From positions 1-64,000 of the forward strand of contig NZ_NQKQ01000021.1 in NCBI RefSeq assembly GCF_002269505.1: 64,000 bases of DNA, given 5' to 3'. Positions 15,734 to 25,178 of the stretch are shown piece after piece. The position numbers were made by a program, and so were the translations under genes. The notes beneath the pieces were generated by a model. The model saw nothing but the letters and a program-made list of their open reading frames with translations, was not told the DNA's origin and ran no database searches. The DNA is from Pseudomonas fragi (lineage in GTDB: Bacteria > Pseudomonadota > Gammaproteobacteria > Pseudomonadales > Pseudomonadaceae). Each line of letters begins with the position of its first letter. The stretch's first letter is position 1.

Positions 15734-16288
15734 TCAGGGTTTTGACGCGATGGCTCTGTCGATCGCCTCAAGCAAGTCCGGGCTATCAGGCTTGGTCAGG
15801 CTGGAAAAGTTGGCAATTACATTGCCCTGGCGATCCACCACATACTTGTAGAAGTTCCACTTCGGCGCACTGCTCTGCTCCGCCAGCACCTTGAACAGGT
15901 GTGCCGCGTCAGGGCCGCGTACATGCTGCGGGTCGATCATGGTGAAGGTCACGCCGTAATTGACGTAGCAGACCTTGGCCGTCTCCTCACCATCCTTGGC
16001 CTCTTGCTTGAAGTCGTCCGAAGGCACGCCAATCAACTCCAGCCCCTGAGCCTTGTAGCGCTGATTTAACGCCTCAAGCCCCTTGAACTGCGGGGCAAAG
16101 CCGCAAAAGCTCGCCGTGTTGACGATCAACAGCGGTTTACCGGCGAAGCGCTGGCACAGATCGATCGATTCCTTGGCCCGCAATTTGGGTAGCGAGCCCT
16201 CCAGCAAGGGCGGGCAATCCGCGGCCCACACCGAACCGACGCAGGCCAACAGCAGTACAGGCATCGCAATCCAGCGCTTAAGCATCAT
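15734..16288 (-). CDS. Exported glutathione peroxidase-like protein
   Basis: 184 residues with a signal peptide ([22 protein letters not shown]) and a thioredoxin-fold GPx domain. The peroxidatic cysteine is in [11 protein letters not shown] and the WNF motif is present ([11 protein letters not shown]). The catalytic glutamine usually found in a PSNQF motif is replaced: the sequence reads PSDDF. Peroxide reduction in the periplasm is likely from the family, but the substitution leaves activity and electron donor uncertain. The start may be the first or second Met. It is convergent with fadL and lies downstream of the MFS/short-peptide pair. Confidence 0.85.
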   Translation of the reverse strand: MMLKRWIAMPVLLLACVGSVWAADCPPLLEGSLPKLRAKESIDLCQRFAGKPLLIVNTASFCGFAPQFKGLEALNQRYKAQGLELIGVPSDDFKQEAKDGEETAKVCYVNYGVTFTMIDPQHVRGPDAAHLFKVLAEQSSAPKWNFYKYVVDRQGNVIANFSSLTKPDSPDLLEAIDRAIASKP

Positions 16289-16339
16289 TGGTGTCCTTGA
16301 GAAAGAGGCAATCTCAGAACTTACTCATCCGCCGCCACA

Positions 16340-16462
16340 CTAGCAAGCACCCAGACCCAACTGCATCAAGGCCAGCCCACCCTGATGCCAGCCCCACCAG
16401 GCCAGGGCCAGCAACAAGGCACCGACACTGATTGTTCCCAAACGGATCCAGGTTGAATTCAC
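16340..16462 (-). CDS. 40-residue membrane peptide coupled to the MFS gene
   Basis: A GTG start overlaps the TGA stop of the MFS gene in a GTGA arrangement, with GGGGAG 6 nt upstream. The product is 40 residues: an N-terminal MNSTWIRLG, one hydrophobic helix (ISVGALLLALAWWGWHQGG) and a LMQLGLGAC end. The tight overlap, good ribosome-binding site and single membrane helix argue that it is translated. A small accessory subunit of the transporter is one possibility; the function is unknown. Confidence 0.62.
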   Translation of the reverse strand: MNSTWIRLGTISVGALLLALAWWGWHQGGLALMQLGLGAC

Positions 16463-17667
16463 CCCAAACTCCCCTGCGCCTGTAAACGAGCCACCGGGCG
16501 CTCACGCACCGGCCAGTTCAAGGCTGCCGCCAACAGGCTCAATAGAATTGATACTTGCCAGATCAAATCGTAGCTACCGGTCTGATCATAGACCACGCCA
16601 CCCAACCAACCGCCCAGGAATGCACCCAGTTGATGGAACAGGAACACAATCCCGCCCAACATCGACAGGTTACGCACGCCAAACATGGTCGCCACGGTGC
16701 CATTGGTCAGCGGCACCGTCGACAGCCACAAAAAGCCCATGGCCATACCGAACAGGTACGCGCTGAACTGCGTCACAGGTGCCCACAGGAACACCACGAT
16801 AACCACCGCCCGCGCCAGGTATAACCCGGTCAGCAAGCGCGGCTTGGACATGCGCCCGCCCAGCCAGCCTGCGGTATAAGTACCGAAAATATTGAACAGG
16901 CCAATCAGTGCAAGCACCGTGGTACCCACCGTCGCGGGCAGGTGCTGGTCCACCAGGTACGCTGGCAGGTGAATACCGATAAAAACCACCTGAAAGCCGC
17001 AGACAAAAAAGCCAAACGCCAACAACCAGAAGCCCGAGTGCGAGCACGCCTCGTGCAGTGCTTGCTTGAGGGTCTGATCCGCGCCCAGGCTCGGCAACGG
17101 CCGATCCTTGAGCATACTGACCAATGGCACGATCAGCGCGACCAGCAACCCCAGCACCAGAAGCGCCGTCGACCAGCCGAGCCAGCCAATCAGGCCCAGC
17201 GTACCGGGCAGCATGGCAAATTGACCGAAGGAGCCGGCAGCGCTGGCGATCCCCATGCCCATGCTGCGTTTTTCCGCCGGCAGGGCACGGCCTACTACCC
17301 CCAGAATCACCGAAAACGACGTACCGGACAGGCCGATACCGATCAGCAGCCCTGCGCTCAATGACAGCGACAGGGGCGAGTCCGACAGACCCATCAGCAA
17401 CAGTCCCACGGCATACAGCACGCCACCGACGATCACCACCTTCGCTGCGCCAAAGCGATCGGCCAAAGCCCCGGTAAAGGGCTGGGCCAGACCCCAGATC
17501 AGGTTTTGCAGGGCGATGGCAAATGCAAACACCTCACGCCCCCAGCCAAACTGCGCACTCATGGGCGGCAGAAACAGCCCGAAACCATGCCTGACACCCA
17601 ACGACAGTGCCAAAATAAGCGCACTGCCAAGAAGGACCCAACCGCTGTTACGCCACACCGATGTCAT
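16459..17667 (-). CDS. MFS transporter, probably controlled by the adjacent MarR regulator
   Basis: 402 residues, about twelve membrane helices, with the loop 2-3 motif GALADRFGAAKV and RHGFGLFLPPMSAQFGW near the N-terminus, as in OFA/monocarboxylate-like MFS carriers. The substrate is unknown. The ATG at 17667 (MTSVWRNSG) has GGAG upstream; an in-frame extension to 17778 would run through the marR stop and the operator. A perfect palindrome GGGTATATACCC lies 18 bp upstream. It appears co-transcribed with marR and with the 40-residue peptide. Confidence 0.86.
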   Translation of the reverse strand: MTSVWRNSGWVLLGSALILALSLGVRHGFGLFLPPMSAQFGWGREVFAFAIALQNLIWGLAQPFTGALADRFGAAKVVIVGGVLYAVGLLLMGLSDSPLSLSLSAGLLIGIGLSGTSFSVILGVVGRALPAEKRSMGMGIASAAGSFGQFAMLPGTLGLIGWLGWSTALLVLGLLVALIVPLVSMLKDRPLPSLGADQTLKQALHEACSHSGFWLLAFGFFVCGFQVVFIGIHLPAYLVDQHLPATVGTTVLALIGLFNIFGTYTAGWLGGRMSKPRLLTGLYLARAVVIVVFLWAPVTQFSAYLFGMAMGFLWLSTVPLTNGTVATMFGVRNLSMLGGIVFLFHQLGAFLGGWLGGVVYDQTGSYDLIWQVSILLSLLAAALNWPVRERPVARLQAQGSLG

Positions 17668-17684
17668 TGTTGTTCTCCGGGAGC

Positions 17685-17696
17685 GGGTATATACCC
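17685..17696. promoter_or_regulatory. Palindromic operator candidate ahead of the MFS gene
   Basis: GGGTATATACCC is a perfect 12-bp palindrome in the 52-bp gap between marR and the MFS gene. The same core, GCGGGTATATAC, occurs just before the marR start, so a shared MarR-type binding site is likely. Confidence 0.6.
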
Positions 17697-17719
17697 ATTT
17701 ATAATCGCGCGACTGACCC

Positions 17720-18133
17720 TCAGTCAGTACCCGCCAACTCATCCAATAGTTGTAGCAATTGCGCAGGCTTGGCTTCACCCAAACGGTCCATCAAACGCTG
17801 CTGTGCCGCTTCCCAAGCCGGCAAGGCGGCCTTGAGGCACTCTTCACCGGCCTGCGTCAGGCACACCAGCCGATTACGCTGGTCCGCGCCCTCTGTCATC
17901 TTCACCAACCCGGCTCCTTCAAGCACCCGTACGTTACGCCCCAACGTACTGCGATCCAGGCCCATGGCCTCAGCCAGGCTGGAAATACTCGGTTGATCGA
18001 GCCGCTTGAGATTGCATAGCAAGGAATACTGGGCGACGTTGATCCCGAAGCCGTCGAGAGCGCCGTCGTAATGCCTGCTCACGCCACGTGCAGCACGTCG
18101 CAGATTGGTACATAAACACTGGGTTGGTAACAT
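17720..18133 (-). CDS. MarR-family transcriptional regulator
   Basis: 137 residues from the ATG at 18133 (MLPTQCLCTNLRRAARG...). The winged helix-turn-helix spans about residues 40-100 (SISSLAEAMGLDRSTLGRNVRVLEGAGLV, then a wing DQRNRLVCLTQAG). MarR proteins are dimeric repressors released by small phenolic or oxidant ligands. A possible TTG start at 18154 would place the operator inside the gene, so the ATG is preferred. Two copies of a GCGGGTATATAC element, one upstream of each gene, suggest it represses itself and the MFS gene. Confidence 0.88.
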   Translation of the reverse strand: MLPTQCLCTNLRRAARGVSRHYDGALDGFGINVAQYSLLCNLKRLDQPSISSLAEAMGLDRSTLGRNVRVLEGAGLVKMTEGADQRNRLVCLTQAGEECLKAALPAWEAAQQRLMDRLGEAKPAQLLQLLDELAGTD

Positions 18134-18138
18134 TTTGT

Positions 18139-18152
18139 ATGTATATACCCGC
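18139..18152. promoter_or_regulatory. Operator candidate at the marR start
   Basis: On the minus strand GCGGGTATATACAT lies directly upstream of the marR ATG. It shares GCGGGTATATAC with the palindrome before the MFS gene. Confidence 0.55.
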
Positions 18153-18215
18153 AATAGAAGAGAATCAAGATTTATGCAGCGCCGCCTGCCCGGTTTTTTG
18201 TGGGAGCGGGCACCG

Positions 18216-18950
18216 TCAGATCAGCGCCAATCCTACCAGCACCAGCACTTCGAGCAATTCCAGCAACGCCCCGGCGGTATCACCGGTGGTGCCGCCCAAA
18301 CGACGGATCATCACCCTGCGCAGCCACACGAACCCCAGCGCTGCCAGGCCAAGCGCCCACCAACCTGGATAACCTGCCAACAGCACACAAACAAGGGCAC
18401 TAAGCCCCAGCACCCACCACCCTGCCTTACGTGGCAGATGGTCAGCCAGCGCCTGCCCCAAGCCACCCGCGCGCACATAGGGCGTAGTCAGGAATACTGC
18501 CAGCAAAGCACTGCGCCCGATCAAAGGGACAATCAGCAAGGCAGTACCGTTGCCCTGCTCAAGCAAGGCCAGCAGCGCACAAAACTTGAGCAACAGCACC
18601 AGCACCAGCACAACCACCGCGATAGGCCCGCTGCGCGGGTCTTTCATGATGGTCAAGGTGCGTTCGCGATCACCAAAACCGCCCAGCCAGGCATCCGCAC
18701 TGTCAGCCAGGCCGTCCAGATGCAACCCGCCACTGAGCAACACCCAAAGGGTCAACAACAAGGCTGCGTGCAACATCAACGGCGCATCGGCCAGCAGCCC
18801 GCTAACGCCGTACAACAGCAGGCCGAACAACACTCCCACCAGCGGGTAAAACAACAAAGAGCGCCCCAGCTCTTGAGGCTGCGGCATCCCGGGCAAGCGA
18901 ACCGGCAAGCTGCTTAAAAACTGCAGGGCAATCCAGAACGGCAACATCAC
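18216..18950 (-). CDS. cobS: Adenosylcobinamide-GDP ribazoletransferase (cobalamin synthase)
   Basis: 244-residue polytopic membrane protein, called CobV in the P. denitrificans/P. aeruginosa naming. It has the family motif GGLHLDGLADSADAWLGG (about residues 74-91) and joins adenosylcobinamide-GDP with alpha-ribazole (phosphate) in the inner membrane, completing the nucleotide loop. The start overlaps the cobC stop by 4 bp (ATGA). It is the last gene of the cob operon; a single half-REP arm (TGTGGGAGCGGGC, about 18199-18211) lies just beyond. Confidence 0.95.
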   Translation of the reverse strand: MMLPFWIALQFLSSLPVRLPGMPQPQELGRSLLFYPLVGVLFGLLLYGVSGLLADAPLMLHAALLLTLWVLLSGGLHLDGLADSADAWLGGFGDRERTLTIMKDPRSGPIAVVVLVLVLLLKFCALLALLEQGNGTALLIVPLIGRSALLAVFLTTPYVRAGGLGQALADHLPRKAGWWVLGLSALVCVLLAGYPGWWALGLAALGFVWLRRVMIRRLGGTTGDTAGALLELLEVLVLVGLALI

Positions 18951-19525
18951 TCGCCAACCTCGATCAACTGACCATCCACGCCGACCCGCAAACCAAACAG
19001 TGCGCCATGGCTGACCGGTACTTGCAACAGATGCTCACGGGGCAAGCCACGAGCCCGGGCCAGCAACAGTTTCATTACCCCACCATGGCATACCACCAGC
19101 AAACGCTCACCGGCGAACTGTTGCTGCAAACGACTGACGGCAGCCAACACCCGCTCCGAAAACGCCAGCACTGGCTCACCGTCTGGCGGAGTGAAGGCAT
19201 AGGGATCAGCCCAGAACAGGCCCAGGGCCTGCTCATCGGTTTCCATCAGCGCCACGGCACTGAGCCCTTCCCACGCGCCGAAATGCAGTTCTTGCAGGTC
19301 TTTGTCGAAAGACACTGGGATATCGAGTTGCGCGCTCAATTCCCGGGCAAACAACCCGCAACGCTGCAGCGGCGAGCTGACGATACGGTCCCACGGACCT
19401 TTGCCCTGGACCGCATCGCGCATTTGCGTCCAGCCCGTCGCCGTCAAGGCATCATCCAGGCTACCGCGCAAGCCGCCACCCAGTTCGGTTTCACCATGAC
19501 GCAGCAAATCCAGCTGCACGGTCAT
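18947..19525 (-). CDS. cobC: Alpha-ribazole phosphatase (histidine phosphatase family)
   Basis: 192 residues with the phosphoglycerate-mutase-like motif [11 protein letters not shown] near the N-terminus (catalytic His) and the second histidine in [12 protein letters not shown]. By family it dephosphorylates alpha-ribazole 5'-phosphate, or adenosylcobalamin 5'-phosphate, late in lower-ligand assembly. Overlaps both neighbours, cobT and cobS, by 4 bp. The name follows Salmonella; it must not be confused with P. denitrificans cobC, the decarboxylase. Confidence 0.92.
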   Translation of the reverse strand: MTVQLDLLRHGETELGGGLRGSLDDALTATGWTQMRDAVQGKGPWDRIVSSPLQRCGLFARELSAQLDIPVSFDKDLQELHFGAWEGLSAVALMETDEQALGLFWADPYAFTPPDGEPVLAFSERVLAAVSRLQQQFAGERLLVVCHGGVMKLLLARARGLPREHLLQVPVSHGALFGLRVGVDGQLIEVGE

Positions 19526-20577
19526 GCCGGGCGATCTGCCACTGCGGCTTGCGCAAACGTCGCCATCTGCCCGTGCAGGTCACAAGCCAGACGCATCAAG
19601 GGTACCGCCAACGCAGCACCACTGCCCTCGCCCAGGCGCAGGCCCAGGTCAAGCAGCGGCTCGGCCTGCAGACTCTCGAGCACATGGCGATGGCCCTGCT
19701 CTGCCCCACGATGGCTGAACACCAGCCACTCACGACACTGCGGGTTCAAGCGCACGGCGACCATGGCCGCGACGGTGCAGATAAACCCGTCGACCACTGC
19801 CACGATACCTTCCTGCGCGCAGGCCACATAAGCGCCGACCAGCGCTGCAATTTCAAAACCACCGAGACGAAATAGCGTTTGCAGCGGATCGTCGAGATGC
19901 CCTTCATGAAACGCCAGCGCCCGCTCAATCACCCGCGCCTTGTGGCTGACACCGGCTGCATCCAGCCCGGTACCGGGCCCGGTCAACAGCGAGGCCGGGC
20001 ACGCAAGCAATGCGCTGGCCAGCGCGCTGGCGGACGCCGTGTTGCCGATGCCCATTTCGCCGCCGATAAATACTTCACTGCCTGCAGCCTGCGCCCGCAA
20101 CACGCTGTCACGCCCGGCCTGCAGGGCTTTAAGCCCCTGGCTGTCGGACATCGCCGGGCCTGTGGCAAAGTTGGCCGTCCCCGCACCCAACTGCAGGTGC
20201 CGCACACCCGCCAGCTCCAGCATCGGCGTGACGGTGCCCAGGTCCACCACATCCAGTTGCGCGCCCAACTGACGGGCCAACACGCTGATCGCCGCGCCGC
20301 CGCTGACAAAGTTATGCAGCATTTGCCCGGTTACCGCCTGCGGATAAGCCGAGACACCTTCGGCAACCACGCCGTGATCGCCGGCAAAAATGCCGATCCA
20401 CAGTTGATCAACACGGGGCTTGAGCCGCCCTTGCAGCCCGGCCAGTTGCACTGCCAGCGCCTCAAGCTGACCCAGCGAGCCTGCCGGCTTGGTCAGTTGT
20501 TGCTGACGCTCGCCAGCTGCAGCTTGCATGACGCGATCAACCGGTTTGCAGGGTTTCAGCCACCAAGGGGTGCTCAT
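19522..20577 (-). CDS. cobT: Nicotinate-nucleotide:dimethylbenzimidazole phosphoribosyltransferase
   Basis: 351 residues from ATG 20577 ([10 protein letters not shown]). Shows [18 protein letters not shown] (about residues 62-79), [19 protein letters not shown] and a C-terminal [11 protein letters not shown] that carries the catalytic glutamate in the family. It activates DMB to alpha-ribazole 5'-phosphate using nicotinate mononucleotide. An in-frame extension to 20664 is rejected because the internal ATG overlaps the cobU stop by 4 bp, the pattern throughout this operon. Confidence 0.95.
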   Translation of the reverse strand: MSTPWWLKPCKPVDRVMQAAAGERQQQLTKPAGSLGQLEALAVQLAGLQGRLKPRVDQLWIGIFAGDHGVVAEGVSAYPQAVTGQMLHNFVSGGAAISVLARQLGAQLDVVDLGTVTPMLELAGVRHLQLGAGTANFATGPAMSDSQGLKALQAGRDSVLRAQAAGSEVFIGGEMGIGNTASASALASALLACPASLLTGPGTGLDAAGVSHKARVIERALAFHEGHLDDPLQTLFRLGGFEIAALVGAYVACAQEGIVAVVDGFICTVAAMVAVRLNPQCREWLVFSHRGAEQGHRHVLESLQAEPLLDLGLRLGEGSGAALAVPLMRLACDLHGQMATFAQAAVADRPA

Positions 20578-21095
20578 AGTGCAGTTCCTTTCAACGTCAG
20601 GGGCAGGCCTGCCACTGTCAGCACGACTCGCTGACAGCGCTCGGCCAGGGCTTGATGCAACCAACCGGCTTCATCGACATAGCGGCGAGTCAATTCGCCC
20701 AGCGGTACGACACCCATTCCGGTTTCGTTGCTGACAAACACAATTTCACCCGGCAGATCGGCCAGGCATTCGAGTAGCGCGTCACGCTCGGCGACCAGGC
20801 GCTGCGGGTCTTCAAGCATCAGCAGGTTGGTCAGCCACAGCGTCAGGCAGTCAACCAGCAGGCAAACATCGGCGCGAGCGTTGTCGCGCAGTACGCGGGC
20901 CAATTCGATTGGTTCCTCAATCAACGCCCAATGCTCGGGGCGACGTTCGCGATGATGACGCACGCGCTCACTCATCTCGCCGTCCAGCGGCTGACTGGTG
21001 GCAATGTAGGTCACGGCGCAGCCGGATTCGGCCGCCAGGTTTTCAGCCAGACGACTCTTGCCCGAGCGGGCACCGCCCAAAATCAGTTGCAGCAT
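20574..21095 (-). CDS. cobU: Adenosylcobinamide kinase / adenosylcobinamide-phosphate guanylyltransferase
   Basis: 173 residues from ATG 21095 ([14 protein letters not shown]), with the P-loop GGARSGKS near the N-terminus. The histidine that is guanylylated in CobU lies in the [10 protein letters not shown] segment, and the family motif [11 protein letters not shown] is at about 119-129. The bifunctional enzyme phosphorylates adenosylcobinamide and attaches GMP. Called CobP in P. denitrificans. A REP element separates it from the upstream cobQ, the only sizeable gap in the operon. Confidence 0.94.
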   Translation of the reverse strand: MLQLILGGARSGKSRLAENLAAESGCAVTYIATSQPLDGEMSERVRHHRERRPEHWALIEEPIELARVLRDNARADVCLLVDCLTLWLTNLLMLEDPQRLVAERDALLECLADLPGEIVFVSNETGMGVVPLGELTRRYVDEAGWLHQALAERCQRVVLTVAGLPLTLKGTAL

Positions 21096-21128
21096 GTCAA
21101 TAAACCTCTGGAAATGCGGCAAATCCAC

Positions 21129-21185
21129 TGTGGGCGCGAGCCTGCTCGCGAAGTGGCATTGTTCGCGAGCAGGCTCGCTCCCACA
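21129..21185. repeat. REP/REPIN palindrome inside the cob operon
   Basis: Inverted arms of the GAGCCTGCTCGCGAA type lie between cobQ and cobU. The left arm carries a variant (TGTGGGCGCGAGCC). A hairpin here could alter the ratio of upstream to downstream mRNA. Confidence 0.9.
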
Positions 21186-21189
21186 AGAT

Positions 21190-22641
21190 TCAAATGCCGC
21201 ACAGCTCGCGTAAATAAACGGTGTCCAGGTGATTTTCCACCAGATCGGCCAGCCGTTCGATATCCCGCTCGCGCAGGGCGTGGTAGTCCACGGCCTGTAC
21301 ATCCTGCAAACCGGCCCAGCGCAGCATCGCGCTGCATGCGGCAGGTGATTCGAACAGGCCGTGCAGGTATGTGCCAAAAATCTGCCCGTCAGCGCTTTGC
21401 GCACCGTCGCAGCGACCGTCATCCAGATATACCGCTGGCTGTTCCAGCGCCGCACCCGATGTCACGCCCGCGTGGATTTCGTAACCCGAGACTACGGCGT
21501 TTTCCAGGGCCAGATGCCCACGCACGTTGCGCAACTGCTTTTCGGCAGCCAGCTCGGTGCTGAAGGCCAGCAAGCCCAACCCGGCGCTGCTGCCCGCAGC
21601 GCCTTCCAGGCCCAACGGGTCGTGGACCTGTTCGCCAAGCATCTGCAAACCGCCGCAAATCCCCAATAGCTTGCCGCCATAGCGCAAGTGCCGGCTGATG
21701 GCCGTGTCCCAGCCATTGGCGCGCAGATAGGCCAGATCACTGCGTACGCTTTTGGAGCCGGGTAGAATGATCAGGTCGGCGGGCGGGATCGCCTGCCCCG
21801 GGCCAACGAACTGCAAGTCGACCTGCGGGTGCAGGCGCAGCGGGTCGAAGTCGGTGTGGTTGCTGATACGCGGCAACACCGGCACCACCACTTTGAGCAC
21901 CCGGTCGGCCTTGTCGGTCTGGCGCTGATCGATGCCGTCTTCGGCCTCCAGGTGCAAGTCCATCACATACGGCAATACGCCGATCACCGGCTTGCCGGTG
22001 CGCTGCTCAAGCCAGTCAAGACCCGGCTGAAGCAAGGCGATGTCACCGCGAAAACGGTTGATGATAAAGCCCTTGACCCGCGCCTGTTCGGTCTCGGACA
22101 GCAACTCCAGAGTACCCACCAGATGAGCAAACACCCCGCCCCGGTTGATATCGGCAATCAGCACCACCGGGCAGTCCACCGCTTCGGCAAAGCCCATGTT
22201 GGCGATATCACCGGCGCGCAGATTGATCTCGGCCGGCGAGCCTGCGCCCTCGACCATCACCACCGGGTACGCGGCGCTCAAGCGCTGGTGCGAGGCCAGG
22301 ACTGCCTGCATGGCGATGGCCTTGTAATCGTGATACGCCACTGCATTCATGCTGGTAACGGCACGACCATGGATGATCACCTGGGCACCGGTGTCACTGT
22401 TGGGCTTGAGCAGCACCGGATTCATGTCCGTGTGCGGCGCCAGCCCGGCTGCCTGCGCCTGAACGGCCTGGGCGCGACCGATTTCACCGCCTTCGGCAGT
22501 GACGGCACTGTTGAGCGCCATGTTTTGCGGTTTGAACGGCACCACCGCCACGCCCTGACGGGTCAGCCAGCGGCACAGGGCCGTCACCAGGGTGCTTTTA
22601 CCGGCATCGGATGTGGTGCCCTGCACCATCAACGTACTCAT
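21190..22641 (-). CDS. cobQ: Cobyric acid synthase (glutamine-hydrolysing)
   Basis: 483 residues. An N-terminal ATP-binding dethiobiotin-synthetase-like domain begins [18 protein letters not shown]; the C-terminal class I glutamine amidotransferase domain has the nucleophile in [10 protein letters not shown] (about residues 327-336) and the GYEIHAG motif. It amidates four peripheral carboxylates of adenosylcobyrinate a,c-diamide. The start overlaps the cobD stop by 4 bp. Confidence 0.96.
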   Translation of the reverse strand: MSTLMVQGTTSDAGKSTLVTALCRWLTRQGVAVVPFKPQNMALNSAVTAEGGEIGRAQAVQAQAAGLAPHTDMNPVLLKPNSDTGAQVIIHGRAVTSMNAVAYHDYKAIAMQAVLASHQRLSAAYPVVMVEGAGSPAEINLRAGDIANMGFAEAVDCPVVLIADINRGGVFAHLVGTLELLSETEQARVKGFIINRFRGDIALLQPGLDWLEQRTGKPVIGVLPYVMDLHLEAEDGIDQRQTDKADRVLKVVVPVLPRISNHTDFDPLRLHPQVDLQFVGPGQAIPPADLIILPGSKSVRSDLAYLRANGWDTAISRHLRYGGKLLGICGGLQMLGEQVHDPLGLEGAAGSSAGLGLLAFSTELAAEKQLRNVRGHLALENAVVSGYEIHAGVTSGAALEQPAVYLDDGRCDGAQSADGQIFGTYLHGLFESPAACSAMLRWAGLQDVQAVDYHALRERDIERLADLVENHLDTVYLRELCGI

Positions 22642-23630
22642 GTGGTTTCCTTGGTGTACGCCGCCAGCGCCAGCTCCAGGCGCTGCCAGTCGGCCTCATC
22701 GGCGGGCAGGCCAAAACGCACGCTGCTGTTGTGGGTAAACAGGCGCAGCAAAATGCCGCGGTGCGCCATAAATTCGTAAAGCCGCTCGGCATGGGGTGTG
22801 ATCAGCCACTGGAACAACGCACAGCCGCCTTGCGGCGGCAGATCATGCAAGCCCAGCAGACGCTCCAGGCGCCCGCTGGCCAGCTCACTGCGCTCGCGCT
22901 GAAGGGCGTGGCCCCGGGTGTCGAGCAGGCAGGCCTGGCCAACAACCCGCGTCGGCCCGCTGACCGCCCAGGGACCGACTTGTTCGGCCAGCAGCTTGAG
23001 CAACTTGAGTTCGGCCAGCACAAAGCCCAGCCGAACGCCTGCCAGGCCAAAAAACTTGCCGAAAGAGCGCAAAACGATCAACCCGCAACGCTGGGTATGC
23101 GCGGCCAGGCTCAGCTCGGGGGTGTTGTCCATAAAGGCTTCGTCCACCACCAGCCAGCCGCCGCGCTGAGCCAGCCTTGCATGCCACTCCAGCAAGCGTT
23201 CCGGGGTCAAGCTCAAGCCCGTGGGGTTGTTGGGGTTGACCACCACCAGCACGTCCAGCGTGTCGATGTAGAAGTCGATTTCCTGCTCCAGGATTTCACG
23301 CACGATATGCCCGTTGCTGCGCCACGCATGGGCATGCTCGGCGTAACACGGCGACAGCACGCCAACCTTGCCACTGCGACGCAAACGCGGCAGCAATTGA
23401 ATGGCGCATTGCGAGCCTGGCACCGCCAGCACATTCAGCGCGCCGTAATAGGCGCACGCTGCTTGCTCAAGGCCATCATCGGTTTCAGGCAAGCGTGCCC
23501 AAGCGCGCTCGGGCACCTCTGGAATAGCAAACGGCCATGGCGCCAGACCGGTGGACAGATCCAGCCAGTCCGCTTCGCCAATGCCATAGTGCAACGCCGC
23601 CTTACGTAAACGTCCGCCGTGCTCAAGCAT
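22638..23630 (-). CDS. cobD: Threonine-phosphate decarboxylase
   Basis: 330 residues from ATG 23630 ([16 protein letters not shown]). A fold type I PLP enzyme related to histidinol-phosphate aminotransferase: NPNNPTG binds the cofactor and the Schiff-base lysine is in [15 protein letters not shown]. It makes (R)-1-amino-2-propanol O-phosphate for the aminopropanol linker. Named cobC in P. denitrificans/P. aeruginosa. Overlaps cbiB by 8 bp and cobQ by 4 bp, so an upstream in-frame extension to 23834 is not used. Confidence 0.93.
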   Translation of the reverse strand: MLEHGGRLRKAALHYGIGEADWLDLSTGLAPWPFAIPEVPERAWARLPETDDGLEQAACAYYGALNVLAVPGSQCAIQLLPRLRRSGKVGVLSPCYAEHAHAWRSNGHIVREILEQEIDFYIDTLDVLVVVNPNNPTGLSLTPERLLEWHARLAQRGGWLVVDEAFMDNTPELSLAAHTQRCGLIVLRSFGKFFGLAGVRLGFVLAELKLLKLLAEQVGPWAVSGPTRVVGQACLLDTRGHALQRERSELASGRLERLLGLHDLPPQGGCALFQWLITPHAERLYEFMAHRGILLRLFTHNSSVRFGLPADEADWQRLELALAAYTKETT

Positions 23631-24531
23631 AGAATTCACTCCACACACACAGAACCAGTAGCCACAACCACACCCCACGCTGCACCAGTTGCCAGCCACG
23701 GCCGATCGAGTCGGCGTCCGCCGGCGCACCTTCGCCCAATTGCGGGCGTTCATGCAGTTCGCCGTGGTAAATCGCCGGGCCGCCCAGCTCGACGCCCAGC
23801 GCCCCGGCTCCCGCGGCCATAACCGGGCCGGCATTGGGGCTGTCCCACAACGGGGCCTGTTTGCGCCAGCACTTCAAGGCCAGTCGGGTTTTACCCAAAA
23901 CGGCGTAGGTCAACGCAACCAGCCTTGCAGGAATATAGTTAAGAACATCGTCGATCCGCGCTGCAGCCCAGCCAAAACGTTCAAAGCGCTCGTTGCGATA
24001 GCCCCACATCGCGTCCAGGGTATTACTCAAACGATAGAGCACTACGCCCGGCGCACCGGCCACCACAAACCAGAAAATCGCGGCAAATACCGCATCGCTG
24101 CCGTTTTCCAGCACCGACTCGGTGGCGGCGCGGGCCACTTCAGTAGAATCCAGCTCGCTGGTCTGACGGCTGACCAGATAGCCAACCCGCGTGCGCGCCT
24201 CATCCAGGTTATTGGCGCGCAATGCCTCGGCTACCGGTTGCACGTGCTCACCCAGGCTGCGCATGCCCAGTGCGCAATACAGCGCCACAATGTCCACCAG
24301 CCAGCCGATATAGGGCAACCATGACAGCGCAGTGGCCAGGATCGTCAGCGGCAACACCGCCAGCACCCAGGCCGTGACGCCATGACTGCGCCAGCCACGG
24401 CCGCCGGAATTGAAACGCTGCTCAATACGCTCGGCCATACGGCCAAAGGCAACCAGCGGATGCCAGCGCTTGGGCTCGCCGAGCAACGCATCCAGCGCCA
24501 CCCCGGCGACGCACAGCAACGCCACACTCAT
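23623..24531 (-). CDS. cbiB: Adenosylcobinamide-phosphate synthase
   Basis: 302-residue membrane protein (CobD in P. denitrificans naming), starting [20 protein letters not shown]. The family motif [17 protein letters not shown] is followed by several hydrophobic helices and [14 protein letters not shown]. It attaches the aminopropanol (phosphate) linker to adenosylcobyrate. The ATG at 24531 is chosen over a start 15 bp upstream because it gives the 4-bp ATGA overlap with bluB. Confidence 0.94.
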   Translation of the reverse strand: MSVALLCVAGVALDALLGEPKRWHPLVAFGRMAERIEQRFNSGGRGWRSHGVTAWVLAVLPLTILATALSWLPYIGWLVDIVALYCALGMRSLGEHVQPVAEALRANNLDEARTRVGYLVSRQTSELDSTEVARAATESVLENGSDAVFAAIFWFVVAGAPGVVLYRLSNTLDAMWGYRNERFERFGWAAARIDDVLNYIPARLVALTYAVLGKTRLALKCWRKQAPLWDSPNAGPVMAAGAGALGVELGGPAIYHGELHERPQLGEGAPADADSIGRGWQLVQRGVWLWLLVLCVWSEFYA

Positions 24532-25178
24532 GGACTCACTCCCCAATAATTCTCATACACCAGTTCACTGAGCGGACGCGCTTGCGCCCACCCTTCCAGC
24601 ACCAGCATCGGCGCCGGATAAAACGCCTCGACCGGGCCCAGGCACAGCACCGCGAGCGGCTTGGCCCCTGCAGGCAACCCCAGCAGATCAGCCAGTGCCT
24701 GCGGTTCGAACAATGATACCCAGCCCATGCCCAGCCCTTCGACGCGGGCGGCCAGCCACAGGTTTTGAATGGCACAGGACAAGGACGCCATATCCATTTC
24801 CGGCAGCGTACGTCGACCAAAAATGTGCTTTTCGCGGTCATCCATCAAGGCTGCCACCAGCACCTCGGCGCAGTCATTGATGCCTTCGACCTTAAGCGTC
24901 ATGAATTCATCGGAGCGCTGGCCCAGGGCATCCGCAGTGCGTACCCGCTCTTCTTCCACCAGGCCCTGAATCTTGCCGCGCAGCTCGCGGTCAGTGATGC
25001 GGATAAACCGCCACGGCTGCATCAGCCCCACACTCGGGGCCTGGTGCGCCGCTTCCAGCAAACGCGACAACAACTCGGGTGCCACACTGCCACCACTGAA
25101 GTGACGCATATCACGGCGCTCAGCGATCGCGCGGTACACGGCTGCGCGTTCTTGCGGGCTAAATGCGTTATCGCTCAT
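24528..25178 (-). CDS. bluB: 5,6-dimethylbenzimidazole synthase BluB
   Basis: 216 residues of the nitroreductase-like flavin fold: [19 protein letters not shown] near the N-terminus and [14 protein letters not shown] at about 53-66 are typical. BluB cannibalises reduced FMN with oxygen to give DMB, so this organism can make its own lower ligand aerobically. It lies between cobB and cbiB with 4-bp overlaps at both ends. Confidence 0.93.
   Translation of the reverse strand: MSDNAFSPQERAAVYRAIAERRDMRHFSGGSVAPELLSRLLEAAHQAPSVGLMQPWRFIRITDRELRGKIQGLVEEERVRTADALGQRSDEFMTLKVEGINDCAEVLVAALMDDREKHIFGRRTLPEMDMASLSCAIQNLWLAARVEGLGMGWVSLFEPQALADLLGLPAGAKPLAVLCLGPVEAFYPAPMLVLEGWAQARPLSELVYENYWGVSP

Noticed and set aside
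18199-18213. Second REP element downstream of cobS
   Set aside because: Only one arm (TGTGGGAGCGGGC) is present, so it is recorded as a remnant with cobS rather than as a full repeat.
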